DNA of 64,000 bases from Bacteriovoracaceae bacterium (GCA_024711325.1 JANJTC010000005.1:1268172-1332171), one strand, 5' to 3'. Shown: positions 43,352 through 54,808, counted from the first letter of the stretch. The notes: generated from the letters alone by a model not told the origin. Numbers and translations: made by a program.

Positions 43352-45756
43352 GCTTTAAACCTCTCTGGAATCATCGCTCTGAGAACATTCTCACTGGTGG
43401 CGGGAATTCGCACTGATGGAAATTCTGCCTGATAACGAGGCAGGAACGTGAGAGCGTGATTAACGGCCGTCCAGACACTGATGGCCAGAAGAAGCGGAGG
43501 TTCACCTACCGCTTTGGTGCCTCTGACGTTGGCATAATTTTCATCATTCTCTAATAGTTCAATATTAAATTCTCTTGGCACGTCCTGCACATTTGGAATT
43601 TTATAAGTACTGGGTGCGTGGGAGAGGAGAAGACCTTGATCATTATAAAAAAGATTCTCTGTTGTTACCCATCCCATACCCTGAATAAAGGCCCCGGAGA
43701 TTTGTCCCAGATCCAGATCTTCATTCACTGAGCGGCCAAGATCCATCAGGATATCAGTGCGAAGAACTTTGATCTCACCGGTATCGCGGTTAATGTTGAC
43801 TTCAGAGCAAGCGGCACCATTGGTGAAATACAAGAAGGCATCGCCCTGACCTGTGAGTTTATTGAATTCAATTCCCGGGATTTTATAAAAGGCATAATCA
43901 CTTAAGGAAACCCGGTTAAGATAGGCCTCAAGTATCAGGTATTTAAATTCAATTTTTTTATCCAGATGTTCGGGATGAAAGACCGAACCATCTTTAAAGT
44001 GAATATCAAAATAGGTGGCAATGCCACTTTCCCAATCAGTGCCGGCATTGGGATCATTCTCATTTAAGTAAGGATCACTTAGTTCCACTTCTGGCTGAGT
44101 TCCGAGACCCGCGGTTTTTGAGGCCCATTTTTCTTTGGGAATATCTAACAGTTTTAGCGCCAGTTCACTCAACCGCTTCTTGATTTTTCTGGTGGCAAGA
44201 AGAGCTGCCGCCCCATTGATATCAGTTCCCGATGATGCGGCCGTAGGAGAAGTATTGGCATTCTTATCGGTTCGAGTCGGCATCACCCGAGCAGCGTCTC
44301 GAGGCAAGCCTAGTTCACCAGTTACCATCTCTGAAATTCTGGCATTCACTCCCTGGCCCATTTCTGTCGCCCCAGTGGCAATTTGCAAAGAGCCATCGTT
44401 ATGAATGATGACCATGGCGTTTCCCTGATTGAGAAAACGAGTGGTAAATGAAATTCCAAATTTAACAGTGGTAAGAGAAATGCCGCGAATGGATTCTTTG
44501 TTCTCTTTATTGTGCTGAATAATTTCCATTCGGCGTTTTTTATAATCACATTTACTTTCAAGTTCAGTCACCAGTCTTTCCAGACAATTATTTTTTACGA
44601 GCTGGCCATAATGGGTGAGGTTACGTCCGCCCATTTCTGAATAAAGATTAAGCTTCCTGATTTCAACCGCATCTTTTTTTAGATAATGAGCAATTTCTTC
44701 AATGATCTTCTCAGCGGTAGCAACACCTTTGGGGCCGCCAAATCCTCGGAAGGCCGTGTGAGAGTGATGATTGGTCTTACAGACTTGTCCTACAACCCGC
44801 ATATGCGGAATAAAATAAGAATTATCCGAGTGGAGCATCGCCCTTTCCATAATGGAAGTGGACAGGTCGGCGTATGCACCGGCATCGGAGAAAAGTTTTA
44901 AATCCATTGCCAGAATGCGGCCGTCTTTATCAAAGCCAACTTTATATTCGTTCTCGAAAGGATTTCTTTTTCCCGTCATGATCATGTCATCGTCTTTCGT
45001 AAGACAAATTCTGACCGGACGTTTAAGTTTCATGGCGGCCAAGGCGGCCATGGCAGCAAAGGGGGCCGCTTGAGATTCTTTACCCCCGAAACCACCACCC
45101 ATGCGTTTGACCTGACAGACCACATCTTTAGCGGATAGCCCTAAAGCATGGGCCACCACATGCTGAGTTTCTGTGGGGTGCTGAGAAGAAGAATGGACTT
45201 CAATCTGACCGTCCTCTAAGGGATAGGCGATTGAAACCTGGCTTTCCAGATAAAAATGATCATGCCCCTGCATGATGATTGAGCCTTCAATGGTATGAGG
45301 AGCGGCTTTTAGTTGTTCGTCAACATCACCCCGTTCAATTTTTCGGGACTCCATAATGAAGGAGCCTTTCTTTTTGGCATCCTGGATCGAGAGCACGGCC
45401 TCAAGGTCTGTGTATTCGATAATAATCTTGTGTTTTGCCCGCTGAGCAGCTTCCAATGTTTCGGCAACAACAATGGCGATTCCTTCACCTGCATAATTCA
45501 CTTTATCGATGGCAAGCAGTGGTTGATCCCTGAAGATCGTCCCCCACATGTTGTCATGAAAGTCCCGACCGGTAAAAATCTCAACCACGCCCGGCATTTT
45601 TAGGGCCTCAGTAAAATCGACATGCTTAATCAGTGCGTGCGCCCGTGATGAGAAGAAGATGTCACAGAAAAGCTCATTTTTCATGATCGGGCGATCATCG
45701 ACAAATTCACTTTCACCGCAGACATGGGTATGGGCATAATCGTGTGGCAGGCTCAC
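43342..45756 (-). CDS. xdhB: Xanthine dehydrogenase, molybdopterin subunit
   Basis: The 804-residue subunit begins with the Ald_Xan_dh a/b-hammerhead domain (about 10-115, ALKMPGVVEIFTGRDF) and has the molybdopterin-binding segments RMGGGFGGKES and TAFRGFGGP, GATEMGQGVN and the catalytic Glu in AVGEPPLLLA. It oxidises hypoxanthine and xanthine to urate. The start overlaps the xdhA stop in ATGA, which couples the two subunits. It supplies substrate to the PuuD-HiuH-fusion operon. Confidence 0.96.
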   Translation of the reverse strand: MSLPHDYAHTHVCGESEFVDDRPIMKNELFCDIFFSSRAHALIKHVDFTEALKMPGVVEIFTGRDFHDNMWGTIFRDQPLLAIDKVNYAGEGIAIVVAETLEAAQRAKHKIIIEYTDLEAVLSIQDAKKKGSFIMESRKIERGDVDEQLKAAPHTIEGSIIMQGHDHFYLESQVSIAYPLEDGQIEVHSSSQHPTETQHVVAHALGLSAKDVVCQVKRMGGGFGGKESQAAPFAAMAALAAMKLKRPVRICLTKDDDMIMTGKRNPFENEYKVGFDKDGRILAMDLKLFSDAGAYADLSTSIMERAMLHSDNSYFIPHMRVVGQVCKTNHHSHTAFRGFGGPKGVATAEKIIEEIAHYLKKDAVEIRKLNLYSEMGGRNLTHYGQLVKNNCLERLVTELESKCDYKKRRMEIIQHNKENKESIRGISLTTVKFGISFTTRFLNQGNAMVIIHNDGSLQIATGATEMGQGVNARISEMVTGELGLPRDAARVMPTRTDKNANTSPTAASSGTDINGAAALLATRKIKKRLSELALKLLDIPKEKWASKTAGLGTQPEVELSDPYLNENDPNAGTDWESGIATYFDIHFKDGSVFHPEHLDKKIEFKYLILEAYLNRVSLSDYAFYKIPGIEFNKLTGQGDAFLYFTNGAACSEVNINRDTGEIKVLRTDILMDLGRSVNEDLDLGQISGAFIQGMGWVTTENLFYNDQGLLLSHAPSTYKIPNVQDVPREFNIELLENDENYANVRGTKAVGEPPLLLAISVWTAVNHALTFLPRYQAEFPSVRIPATSENVLRAMIPERFKAWE

Positions 45757-47195
45757 TGGACACCTCCCACTTCAGCAAAAAAGCGGCGGAAGAAATTCTC
45801 CACTAAGACATGTCGGTAAGCACTGGTGGCACGAACGTCACTTAAGGGAGTAAATTCAGAATGAAGAGTCGTTACAGCAGCTTCAATATCAAAATTAATT
45901 TTAAGGGCCGTCTCAGTTTGAATTAAACGCAGGGGAGTTGCCGCCACTCCTCCTGCCGCTATCATAATATCCTGAATTTCTTTTTTACTTTCGTCTTTCC
46001 ATTCAACTCTAATCGCCAGATTCACAGCAGAGATATCAAGATCTTTTCGATTGCTGTTCTTGTAAAATTTTATAGAAGAGTTTTTTGAAGGCAGCTTAAA
46101 CTTCACAGTAGTGATGATCTCCCCATGTTCCAGCGCAGTCTTTCTATAAGCGAGAAAGAATTTAGAAATTGGGATCTCACGTTCGCCTTTAGGGCCTACT
46201 ACATTGACAGTGGCATCTAAGGCCAGAAAGGCTGGAGGTGTATCACCCACAGGTGAAGCATTGGCAATGTTACCAATGACAGTTCCAATATTTTTAATTT
46301 GTGGAGATGCAAAGATATCCAGATAGTTGGCAAACTCTGGAAGCTTATCTTTCATAGAGTGCCTGAACTCAGTATGAGTCACACGAGCACCCAGTTTAAC
46401 TTCAGTCTCGCTGATTTCCACTTTATACAATTCAGAGACAAGATGAAGACTTAAAAGTCTTGTTAAGTGAGCTTTCCGTTTGTTATGAACCACTCCCAGA
46501 TCTGTCGCTGATGCAACAATCTTGGTATCAGGGAAATCTTTTAAGTAATTCAAGGCTTCCTTCAAGGTTTTAGGAGCAAAGTAGAAAAACTCGTCGGATT
46601 CGAGCAGGACACTTTCAGAAAAAATCTTTGTTAGTTCAACTTCCTGACGTTCAGAATAAAACCTTTCTTTTAAACCTTCACATTTTTCCAGATCAATACT
46701 CATGGCCGCATTGACTATTGGTTGATAGCCCGTGCAGCGACAGAGATTTCCTGTCATGCAGTTTTTGGCCTCTTGTTCATCTATCTTGAAATCTTTCTTT
46801 GCAAGCTTCTCTTCGACCATTCCTGTTATCGCCATCACAAAGCCGGGTGTGCAAAAACCACATTGACTTCCATGACATTCAACCATGGCCTTTTGCGTTT
46901 CATGTAGTTCGTTGTTTTTTTTAAGCGCATCTACTGTGACGATACTTGAACCATCCAGCTGGGCCACCAAAGTGATACAGGAATTTATAGGAAGATAATT
47001 ATTGGTATCGGTCCCTTTCACATGGGGGAAATAGCGAAGCACTGAGCAGGCCCCACAATCGCCTTCAGCACAAACGATCTTGGTTCCAGTTAGACCCTGA
47101 TCGTAGCGCAGGTATTCAGCGAACATCATGGACGCTTCGCGGGCACCCACTTCTTTTCGATTTCCATTTAGATAAAAGACAATTTTATTTCTCAT
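45753..47195 (-). CDS. xdhA: Xanthine dehydrogenase, iron-sulfur and FAD subunit
   Basis: The 480-residue subunit has an N-terminal plant-type 2Fe-2S domain (Cys42, 47, 50 and 73; CAEGDCGAC), a second 2Fe-2S domain (CGFCTPGFVM and CMTGNLCRCTGYQP), and a C-terminal FAD domain (from about 200; SATDLGV, IGNIANASPVGDTPP). Electrons from XdhB pass through the clusters to FAD and then to NAD. The XdhA/XdhB split is the bacterial two-subunit form. Its start overlaps the permease gene by 11 bases. Confidence 0.96.
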   Translation of the reverse strand: MRNKIVFYLNGNRKEVGAREASMMFAEYLRYDQGLTGTKIVCAEGDCGACSVLRYFPHVKGTDTNNYLPINSCITLVAQLDGSSIVTVDALKKNNELHETQKAMVECHGSQCGFCTPGFVMAITGMVEEKLAKKDFKIDEQEAKNCMTGNLCRCTGYQPIVNAAMSIDLEKCEGLKERFYSERQEVELTKIFSESVLLESDEFFYFAPKTLKEALNYLKDFPDTKIVASATDLGVVHNKRKAHLTRLLSLHLVSELYKVEISETEVKLGARVTHTEFRHSMKDKLPEFANYLDIFASPQIKNIGTVIGNIANASPVGDTPPAFLALDATVNVVGPKGEREIPISKFFLAYRKTALEHGEIITTVKFKLPSKNSSIKFYKNSNRKDLDISAVNLAIRVEWKDESKKEIQDIMIAAGGVAATPLRLIQTETALKINFDIEAAVTTLHSEFTPLSDVRATSAYRHVLVENFFRRFFAEVGGVQ

Positions 47196-48429
47196 TTAAA
47201 ACCTTTACGCAGAAGGACAAAAAGTAATGACAAAGTAGCCCGACTATCATCCCTTGAGTGATGGAAAAAGTCAGGGGGATTAGAATTATAGCAAGAAAAG
47301 AGGGAAGAGCGATTTCAAATTTATTCCATTCTATTTTAGTGATGGGAATCATCATAAATAATCCCACCAGCACCAGAATAGGAGCAGTCGTAAAAACGGG
47401 AAACATGGAGAGTAAGGGAGCAAAAAACAAAAACGGCAGAAACAGAAGTCCTGCAAAAACTGCCGCCAGACCTGTTCTTGCACCTTGTTGAATACCAGCG
47501 GCACTCTCAATAAAGCTAGTGGTGGGTGAAGTTCCAAAAATTCCGGAAAGCATAGTCGCAATTGCATCCACCATCAAAGACTTTTTAAGATTTCGAGGCT
47601 GCCCTGTTTTATCCAGAAGATCTCCTGCATGCGAGACTCCTATGAGAGTAGAAATGGTGTCAAACATGTCTGTGAACATAAAAGCGATTATAGTAGGGAG
47701 CAAGGAGAATTTAAAGGAATCCAGGAAGTTAATCTTTCCAAAATAAGAAAAATCCGGATATTCCATAAGTCCATTCCACCTGATCAGGACCTCATCACCC
47801 CAGAGTCTTCCCATAGGAATACTTAGCACTAAAGTAATTAAAATTCCCAGAATCAGGCTTCCTTTGACATTCCTAGAAACAAGAAGTCCCGTGAGGAAGA
47901 GACCACCAAAAAATGTCAGAAGCATAGGGGATAGAGAACCCATTTGCACCAAAGTCGCTGGATGATCAACAATAACTGATCCCTTCTCAAATCCAATAAA
48001 AGCGATGAATAGTCCTATGCCGCATGAAATGGCGTAGCGAAGGTGAGTGGGAATAAAACTGATGATCTTTTCCCGGATCTTCAAAACAGATAATAATAAG
48101 AACAAAACTCCTGACCAAAAGACAATACCCAGGGCCACTTCCGGTTCTGTTTTATTTCCAATGACAACAGTGAAAGTGAAAAAAGCATTTAGCCCCATAC
48201 CAGGGGCCAGCAGGATTGGATTGTTAGCGTAAACTCCCATGAGAATGGTTGAAAAGGCAGCAATGAGAATCGTGCTGGTTAAAATGGCACTGTGAGGAAG
48301 CCCGGCCAGAGAGAGCATGGAAGGATTAACAATGATGATATAAAAGGAAGCCAGAAAGGCCGCCAGTCCTCCAAAGAACTCTCTGGAAACGGTGGTTCCG
48401 TTGGCCTCGAGTTCAAAACGCTTCAGCAT
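47185..48429 (-). CDS. Purine permease, NCS2 AzgA-like
   Basis: The 414-residue membrane protein has the AzgA-type signatures NPSMLSLAGLP, LAPGMGLNAFFTFTVV, FTDMFDTISTLIGVS and GTSPTTSFIESAAGI. AzgA-group NCS2 proteins import adenine, guanine and hypoxanthine with protons. GGGAG precedes the ATG. It is the first gene of the operon with xdhA, xdhB and xdhC and is divergent from adenine deaminase across a 55-base gap, so uptake and the first catabolic steps are probably co-regulated. Xanthine or urate transport cannot be excluded. Confidence 0.92.
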   Translation of the reverse strand: MLKRFELEANGTTVSREFFGGLAAFLASFYIIIVNPSMLSLAGLPHSAILTSTILIAAFSTILMGVYANNPILLAPGMGLNAFFTFTVVIGNKTEPEVALGIVFWSGVLFLLLSVLKIREKIISFIPTHLRYAISCGIGLFIAFIGFEKGSVIVDHPATLVQMGSLSPMLLTFFGGLFLTGLLVSRNVKGSLILGILITLVLSIPMGRLWGDEVLIRWNGLMEYPDFSYFGKINFLDSFKFSLLPTIIAFMFTDMFDTISTLIGVSHAGDLLDKTGQPRNLKKSLMVDAIATMLSGIFGTSPTTSFIESAAGIQQGARTGLAAVFAGLLFLPFLFFAPLLSMFPVFTTAPILVLVGLFMMIPITKIEWNKFEIALPSFLAIILIPLTFSITQGMIVGLLCHYFLSFCVKVLNEK

Positions 48430-48454
48430 AAAAACTCCCTTAACTTATTTGCCA

Positions 48455-48474
48455 ATATTCTCTCCCATGAATAT
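48455..48474. promoter_or_regulatory. Short inverted repeat in the permease/adenine deaminase divergent gap
   Basis: ATATTC (48455-48460) and GAATAT (48469-48474) form a 6-bp inverted repeat with an eight-base spacer. It lies within the 55-base gap between the divergent permease and adenine deaminase starts. It may be an operator shared by both sides. I see no purine riboswitch here; the gap is too short for one. Confidence 0.35.
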
Positions 48475-48484
48475 GATGTTGTGA

Positions 48485-50385
<1,901 letters not shown>

Positions 50386-50473
50386 ACATCTTCTTACATT
50401 AATGCAAGATCACTGGAACAAAATCTGGAATGTGTCAGGATATTGATAGCTAATAATTAATCAAGGAGGATTA

Positions 50474-51346
50474 ATGAATAAACTATCGCAAGGATTGCTG
50501 CTTGCAACCCTTATTGCAACACAACCAGTCTTCGCTTGTACTAAAGATGGGCAAGAAGGTTTCGTACCAGAAAATAAACTCAACATTCCTGTAAACACTA
50601 AAAGCATCACTGGCATAAGTGAGAATCAATTTAATTCAGTGATTGATCAAATTGAAGGGATTTATGCTCCACTTGTTTCAGAGTACGGCGGAAAACTGGA
50701 AGTCGTTCGTAAGTGGACTGACGGCACTGTTAATGCTTATGCTCAACAAGAAGGGGATGTCTGGAAAGTTTCTATGTTCGGAGGACTTGCCCGACATAAA
50801 ACGATTACGGCCGATGGCTTTGCGCTCGTTGTTTGTCATGAAATTGGTCACCATATTGGTGGCGCTCCAAGATATGCTGGTGGTGACTGGGCCTCTAATG
50901 AAGGCCAGGCCGATTATTTTGCGACTCTTAAATGTCTTCGCCGGGTGTGGCAATCAGAAGATAATGCCTCTGTCATTCGTCAGATGAATGTTCCAGAAGT
51001 TTTGACCACAACTTGTCAAAAAAATTGGGCCAATGAAGCAGACCGTGCCATTTGTATTCGTGGTGGTATGGCCGGTGAATCAGTAGCTAAACTTTTTGCG
51101 GCCTTGGCATGGTCAATCAAGCAGCCTAAGTTTGATACACCTGACACACGCCAGGTTTCATCAACAAGTGATGGTCATCCAGCAACTCAGTGTCGACTGG
51201 ACACCTATTTCCAGGGTGCTCTTTGCGAAAAATCTTTCAATGAAGAAATCGGTCAACAAGATGAAGTCTCTGGCTCGTGTCATGGATCAACAGGACACTC
51301 AACTGGTCTTCGTCCACGTTGTTGGTTTAAACCCTCTGTAGAATAA
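50474..51346 (+). CDS. Secreted HExxH zinc metalloprotease-like protein, paralogue 1
   Basis: The 290-residue protein has a signal peptide ending PVFAC, followed by TKDG. The metal motif is His122-Glu123-x-x-His126 (CHEIGHHIGGAP), with a probable third ligand Glu143 in SNEGQADYF, a gluzincin-like NExxxD arrangement. The C-terminal 75 residues are cysteine-rich (CRLDTYFQGALC, then CHGSTGH and RCWFKPSVE). Cysteine directly after the signal could be lipidated, or paired in a disulfide. AGGAGGA gives a strong ribosome site. The next two genes encode close paralogues, each with its own ribosome site and hairpin. The substrate is unknown. Confidence 0.85.
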   Translation: MNKLSQGLLLATLIATQPVFACTKDGQEGFVPENKLNIPVNTKSITGISENQFNSVIDQIEGIYAPLVSEYGGKLEVVRKWTDGTVNAYAQQEGDVWKVSMFGGLARHKTITADGFALVVCHEIGHHIGGAPRYAGGDWASNEGQADYFATLKCLRRVWQSEDNASVIRQMNVPEVLTTTCQKNWANEADRAICIRGGMAGESVAKLFAALAWSIKQPKFDTPDTRQVSSTSDGHPATQCRLDTYFQGALCEKSFNEEIGQQDEVSGSCHGSTGHSTGLRPRCWFKPSVE

Positions 51347-51354
51347 ATCTTTTT

Positions 51355-51381
51355 TTCAGGCCCTGAACATCGGGGCCTGAA
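51355..51381 (+). terminator. Hairpin after metalloprotease paralogue 1
   Basis: TCAGGCCC (51356-51363) pairs with GGGCCTGA (51373-51380) around a nine-base loop, preceded by a T-run and followed by a weak T-rich tail. Weak to moderate terminator. Confidence 0.5.
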
Positions 51382-51502
51382 TTGTTAATCCCGACTATTT
51401 GACTCTATCCAACAAAAACTTACACTTTACTTTCATGGTAGGAAATGAATTCCTGCTTATGTCAGAATTAGGTTAAGAAGTTCATACTTTAAGGAGAAAG
51501 AA

Positions 51503-52387
51503 ATGAAATGTTTTAAGCAAGGATTGCTATTTGCTACTCTCGTTGCCGCCACGGTTCCCTCTATGGCCTGCACGCCAGATGGAAGTGAAGGATTCGTCCC
51601 GGAAAATAATCTTAGAATTTCTGTAAATCAAAAACGCGTTGGCGGGATTTCAGAAGAAACATTCAATAAAGTCATAGATGAAGTAGAAACAGTCTACGCT
51701 CCGATTGTTGCTAACTACGGTGGTGATCTACTGGTTGAGCGTAATTGGACTGATGGCACGGTAAATGCTTATGCCCAGCAACTAGGTAAGACATGGAAAG
51801 TTTCTATGTTTGGTGGTCTTGCTCGTCATGAAACAATTACTGCCGATGGATTTGCGTTGGTTGTTTGTCACGAGATTGGTCACCATATTGGTGGAGCGCC
51901 AAGAAAAGTTTCTCCATGGTCTTCTCCTTGGGCATCAAATGAAGGTCAAGCTGATTACTTTGCTAACTTAAAGTGTCTTCGTAAAGTTTGGAACAATGAC
52001 AATAACGCTGCTGTTGTAGCTAAGATGGAAGTGCCTAAAACTCTTTCGGAAGCTTGTGGAAGACAGCATCTGTGGAACTCTGATGTAGCTCTTTGTATCC
52101 GTGGTGGTATGGCAGGTATGTCAGTTTCTAAACTTTTCCAGGCCCTTCGCAATGCTACAGTTGAACCGAAATTTGAGACCCCGGATTCTCGTATCGTTTC
52201 TAAGACTGACGATAATCATCCGGCCTATCAGTGCCGTCTGGACACTTACTTCCAAGGCTCTCTTTGTACGGCGTCTATGAATGAAGATGTGACTGCATCA
52301 TCTGAAGTCACAGGAACTTGCCACGCTTCTCTTGGGTACTCAAAAGGCCTTCGCCCACTATGTTGGTTTAAGCCTTCAGTAGAATAA
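51503..52387 (+). CDS. Secreted HExxH zinc metalloprotease-like protein, paralogue 2
   Basis: The 294-residue protein has a signal peptide ending PSMAC, the CHEIGHHIGGAP zinc motif, the SNEGQADYFA putative third-ligand motif and the cysteine-rich tail ending CWFKPSVE. It aligns end to end with paralogues 1 and 3. A five-residue extra stretch (VSPWSSPWA) lies between the two metal motifs. AAGGAG precedes the ATG. It has a separate 5' region of 156 bases and its own strong terminator, so it is probably transcribed independently. Confidence 0.85.
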   Translation: MKCFKQGLLFATLVAATVPSMACTPDGSEGFVPENNLRISVNQKRVGGISEETFNKVIDEVETVYAPIVANYGGDLLVERNWTDGTVNAYAQQLGKTWKVSMFGGLARHETITADGFALVVCHEIGHHIGGAPRKVSPWSSPWASNEGQADYFANLKCLRKVWNNDNNAAVVAKMEVPKTLSEACGRQHLWNSDVALCIRGGMAGMSVSKLFQALRNATVEPKFETPDSRIVSKTDDNHPAYQCRLDTYFQGSLCTASMNEDVTASSEVTGTCHASLGYSKGLRPLCWFKPSVE

Positions 52388-52400
52388 TTTCCTTTCTTTT

Positions 52401-52431
52401 AAGGGCCGGGTTTATCCCGGCCTTTTTTTTT
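52401..52431 (+). terminator. Rho-independent terminator after metalloprotease paralogue 2
   Basis: GGCCGGG (52404-52410) pairs with CCCGGCC (52416-52422) around TTTAT, with an A/T extension, then a nine-T run. Strong intrinsic terminator. Confidence 0.92.
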
Positions 52432-52529
52432 GTTCATTACATTCTCTTACATAAAGAAATAATAAGCTGACTAACGCAGACGGAAATTTCTAAAATATTC
52501 TCAGTAGAGATTTATCTCAAGGAGACCAC

Positions 52530-53393
52530 ATGAAATTTTTAACTGCACTTATTTTTACTCTAACACTTTCTGGATCAGTCATTGCCTGCACTGAGGATGG
52601 TAAAGGCGGCTTCCTTCCAGAAAACGACTTGTCCATTCCTGCTGATTCTAAAAACCTCACTGGTATTTCACAAAATGAGTTCAATGCTGTTATTGATAAG
52701 CTTGAGGCCATCTATGCTCCAATCGTAGCTGAAATGGGTGGAAAATTAACTATCAACCGTAAATGGGAAGATGCTACGGTAAATGCTAATGCTACTCGCT
52801 TAGGTGGGTGGATGGTTAATATGTACGGAGGACTTGCCCGTCATCCTTCTATTACCTCAGATGGTTTTGCTCTCGTTCTTTGTCATGAAATAGGCCACCA
52901 CTTGGGCGGGGCCCCAAAAGTTAGAAACCTTTTCAATCGTTGGGCCTCTAATGAAGGTCAGGCAGATTATTTCGCCACTTTAAAATGTTTACGTCAGGCA
53001 TTCTTGAATGATGATAATGCTTCTATTGTCAGAACGCTCAATGCCCCGGCAACTCTGGTGAATGCATGTGCTAAGGCCTGGACCAATAAGGATGACAGAA
53101 ACATCTGTGTTCGTAATGGTATGGCCGGTGCTTCAGTGGCCGGTCTTTTTGCGGCACTTAGAAATCAAGCGGAAGCTAAATTTGAAACTCCTGACACAAA
53201 TGTTGTAAGAAAAACAGATGATGCCCATCCGGCCCATCAGTGTCGTCTTGATACGTACTTACAAGGTGCTCTTTGTGAGAAATCTTTCAATGAAGAAGTT
53301 TCTCAAAAAGATGAAGTCAAAGGAACTTGTCATGGATCAACCGGACACAAGGCTGGCCTTCGTCCTCTTTGCTGGTTTAAACCAAAAAAATAA
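52530..53393 (+). CDS. Secreted HExxH zinc metalloprotease-like protein, paralogue 3
   Basis: The 287-residue protein has a signal peptide ending SVIAC, which fits a lipobox better than the other two. The zinc motif reads CHEIGHHLGGAP and the SNEGQADYFATLKCLRQ segment is kept. The C-terminal cysteine pattern CRLDTYLQGALC, CHGSTGH and LCWFKPKK is also kept. AAGGAG precedes the ATG. Three tandem paralogues suggest recent duplication with independent promoters; the gaps differ in sequence, although each has a CTTACA word. Secreted proteolysis of prey or wall-associated proteins is inference. Confidence 0.85.
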   Translation: MKFLTALIFTLTLSGSVIACTEDGKGGFLPENDLSIPADSKNLTGISQNEFNAVIDKLEAIYAPIVAEMGGKLTINRKWEDATVNANATRLGGWMVNMYGGLARHPSITSDGFALVLCHEIGHHLGGAPKVRNLFNRWASNEGQADYFATLKCLRQAFLNDDNASIVRTLNAPATLVNACAKAWTNKDDRNICVRNGMAGASVAGLFAALRNQAEAKFETPDTNVVRKTDDAHPAHQCRLDTYLQGALCEKSFNEEVSQKDEVKGTCHGSTGHKAGLRPLCWFKPKK

Positions 53394-53421
53394 GTTAAGA
53401 TTGAGTTAATATTTAATAGAG

Positions 53422-53450
53422 TGACCAGGTCTCGGCCTGGTCATTTTTTT
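53422..53450 (+). terminator. Rho-independent terminator before a histidine kinase gene
   Basis: TGACCAGG (53422-53429) pairs perfectly with CCTGGTCA (53436-53443) around TCTCGG, followed by seven T. It ends paralogue 3 transcripts and lies only eight bases before the histidine kinase start at 53459. Confidence 0.92.
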
Positions 53451-53458
53451 GAAGGCAA

Positions 53459-54808
53459 ATGCAAGCTACAACTGAGCTCATGCTTCTTCTCTCTTTTTCA
53501 ACTATCATGGTAATGATTTTTATCAGCTCTGTGATTTACTGGGCAGAAAGAGACAAAAGACAGTGGGAAGGCTGTGAGTATTGGCTCTCAACCGGCGCTT
53601 ACATGTTGCTTGCTATGTTTTCTAATAAGCATTCGCCTTTAATTGTGGCCTTACCAACCATTCTCTGGATTTGGCGTATCAGAACCATGAGAAGAATTCT
53701 GGAAAGTGTGTGTAAGGTGGCCCTGCTTAAAAACTGGCATTACTGGTTACTGTTGATTGCTTACTTACTTTTTCTTTACCTGGCCTATTTAGGTTTTAGT
53801 TTTACGCTTTTTACTCTTCCTCAGAGCATAGCTTTTTTTATTGTCATGATGGATGTCTTGATTCGTGGGATTAGAAACTTAGATAAAAAGATTATTTCGG
53901 TAAATCACTACCTGCTCTTTTTTACTATTTTTATCATTTCTATTCATAATCTGGATTATCCCTTCCTTCGGTATAATACGGAATTTACTTATCTGGGTTT
54001 TGGTTTGTTGCTTTTAACTAATATCTTGATGGCCATTATTTTACCTTCGGTAACTATATTTGAACTTAAACAAGAGCAGCAGTTTAAACTCGAAAAGTTA
54101 GTGGAAGAAAGAGGCGAGTTACTGAAAAATCAGTCAAAGCTATCGGCCCTGGGAGTGATGACAGCTGGAATTGCCCACGAGATTAATAACCCTCTGGGAG
54201 TTATCGGTCATCGATCACAAATTTTAAGAAGACAGGTCCTGGCCGATCAGGCGGATAAAGAACTTATTCTAAGGGGCCTGGATCAGATTGATGCTACCGT
54301 AAAGCGCATTAATGATATTATTCAGTCCTTAAAAAATTTTTCGCGAGAAGGGAAACGAGAATCTTTTACTGAATGTCACATCAAGAATCTTCTGGAGGAA
54401 ACTCTTAGTTATTGCCGTGATCGGTTTCGTCTGGAATCAATTGATCTTAGGATTGAGCCTTTTCATGATGAAATAATTAAATGTCGGTCAGTGCAGATTT
54501 CCCAGGTACTCTTGAATCTCTTAAATAATTCTTTCGATGCTGTTAAAGGCACTCCTGATCCTTGGGTCGTCTTGTCCGTGAAGAAGATGAGTGATTGTTT
54601 ACAGATCATTGTCAAAGATTCTGGGCATGGCATACCGGAAAATATTCGCCTGAAAATGATGGAACCTTTCTATACTACGAAGAAGTTTGGCGGTACTGGA
54701 CTGGGATTATCTTTGTCCCGAAAAATGATGGAAGAGCATAGTGGGAAGCTTTACTTGGATGAGTCCGCTAAGAATACGACTTTCATTATTGAGTTACCTT
54801 ACATCTAG
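53459..54808 (+). CDS. Membrane sensor histidine kinase with multi-pass N-terminal module
   Basis: The 449-residue protein has about six or seven N-terminal membrane helices (residues about 7-200) without a recognised periplasmic domain. A dimerisation domain carries the phosphorylated His at 240 (AGIAHEINNPLGVI), then the ATPase domain has NLLNNSFDAV, DSGHGIPENI and GGTGLGLSLS. No response regulator is adjacent. The membrane module is shared with the kinase at 56933 (similar IWxxRxxR and FTLP segments). The ribosome site is weak and the start is close to the preceding terminator. It is convergent with a hypothetical gene and shares CTAG as stop sequence. Confidence 0.88.
   Translation: MQATTELMLLLSFSTIMVMIFISSVIYWAERDKRQWEGCEYWLSTGAYMLLAMFSNKHSPLIVALPTILWIWRIRTMRRILESVCKVALLKNWHYWLLLIAYLLFLYLAYLGFSFTLFTLPQSIAFFIVMMDVLIRGIRNLDKKIISVNHYLLFFTIFIISIHNLDYPFLRYNTEFTYLGFGLLLLTNILMAIILPSVTIFELKQEQQFKLEKLVEERGELLKNQSKLSALGVMTAGIAHEINNPLGVIGHRSQILRRQVLADQADKELILRGLDQIDATVKRINDIIQSLKNFSREGKRESFTECHIKNLLEETLSYCRDRFRLESIDLRIEPFHDEIIKCRSVQISQVLLNLLNNSFDAVKGTPDPWVVLSVKKMSDCLQIIVKDSGHGIPENIRLKMMEPFYTTKKFGGTGLGLSLSRKMMEEHSGKLYLDESAKNTTFIIELPYI

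Noticed and set aside
44135..44404. Plus-strand open frames opposite xdhB
   Set aside because: Antisense shadows of a firmly identified gene on the minus strand, with no independent support.
48430..48484. Purine riboswitch between permease and adenine deaminase
   Set aside because: The gap is 55 bases, too short, and lacks the three-way junction core.
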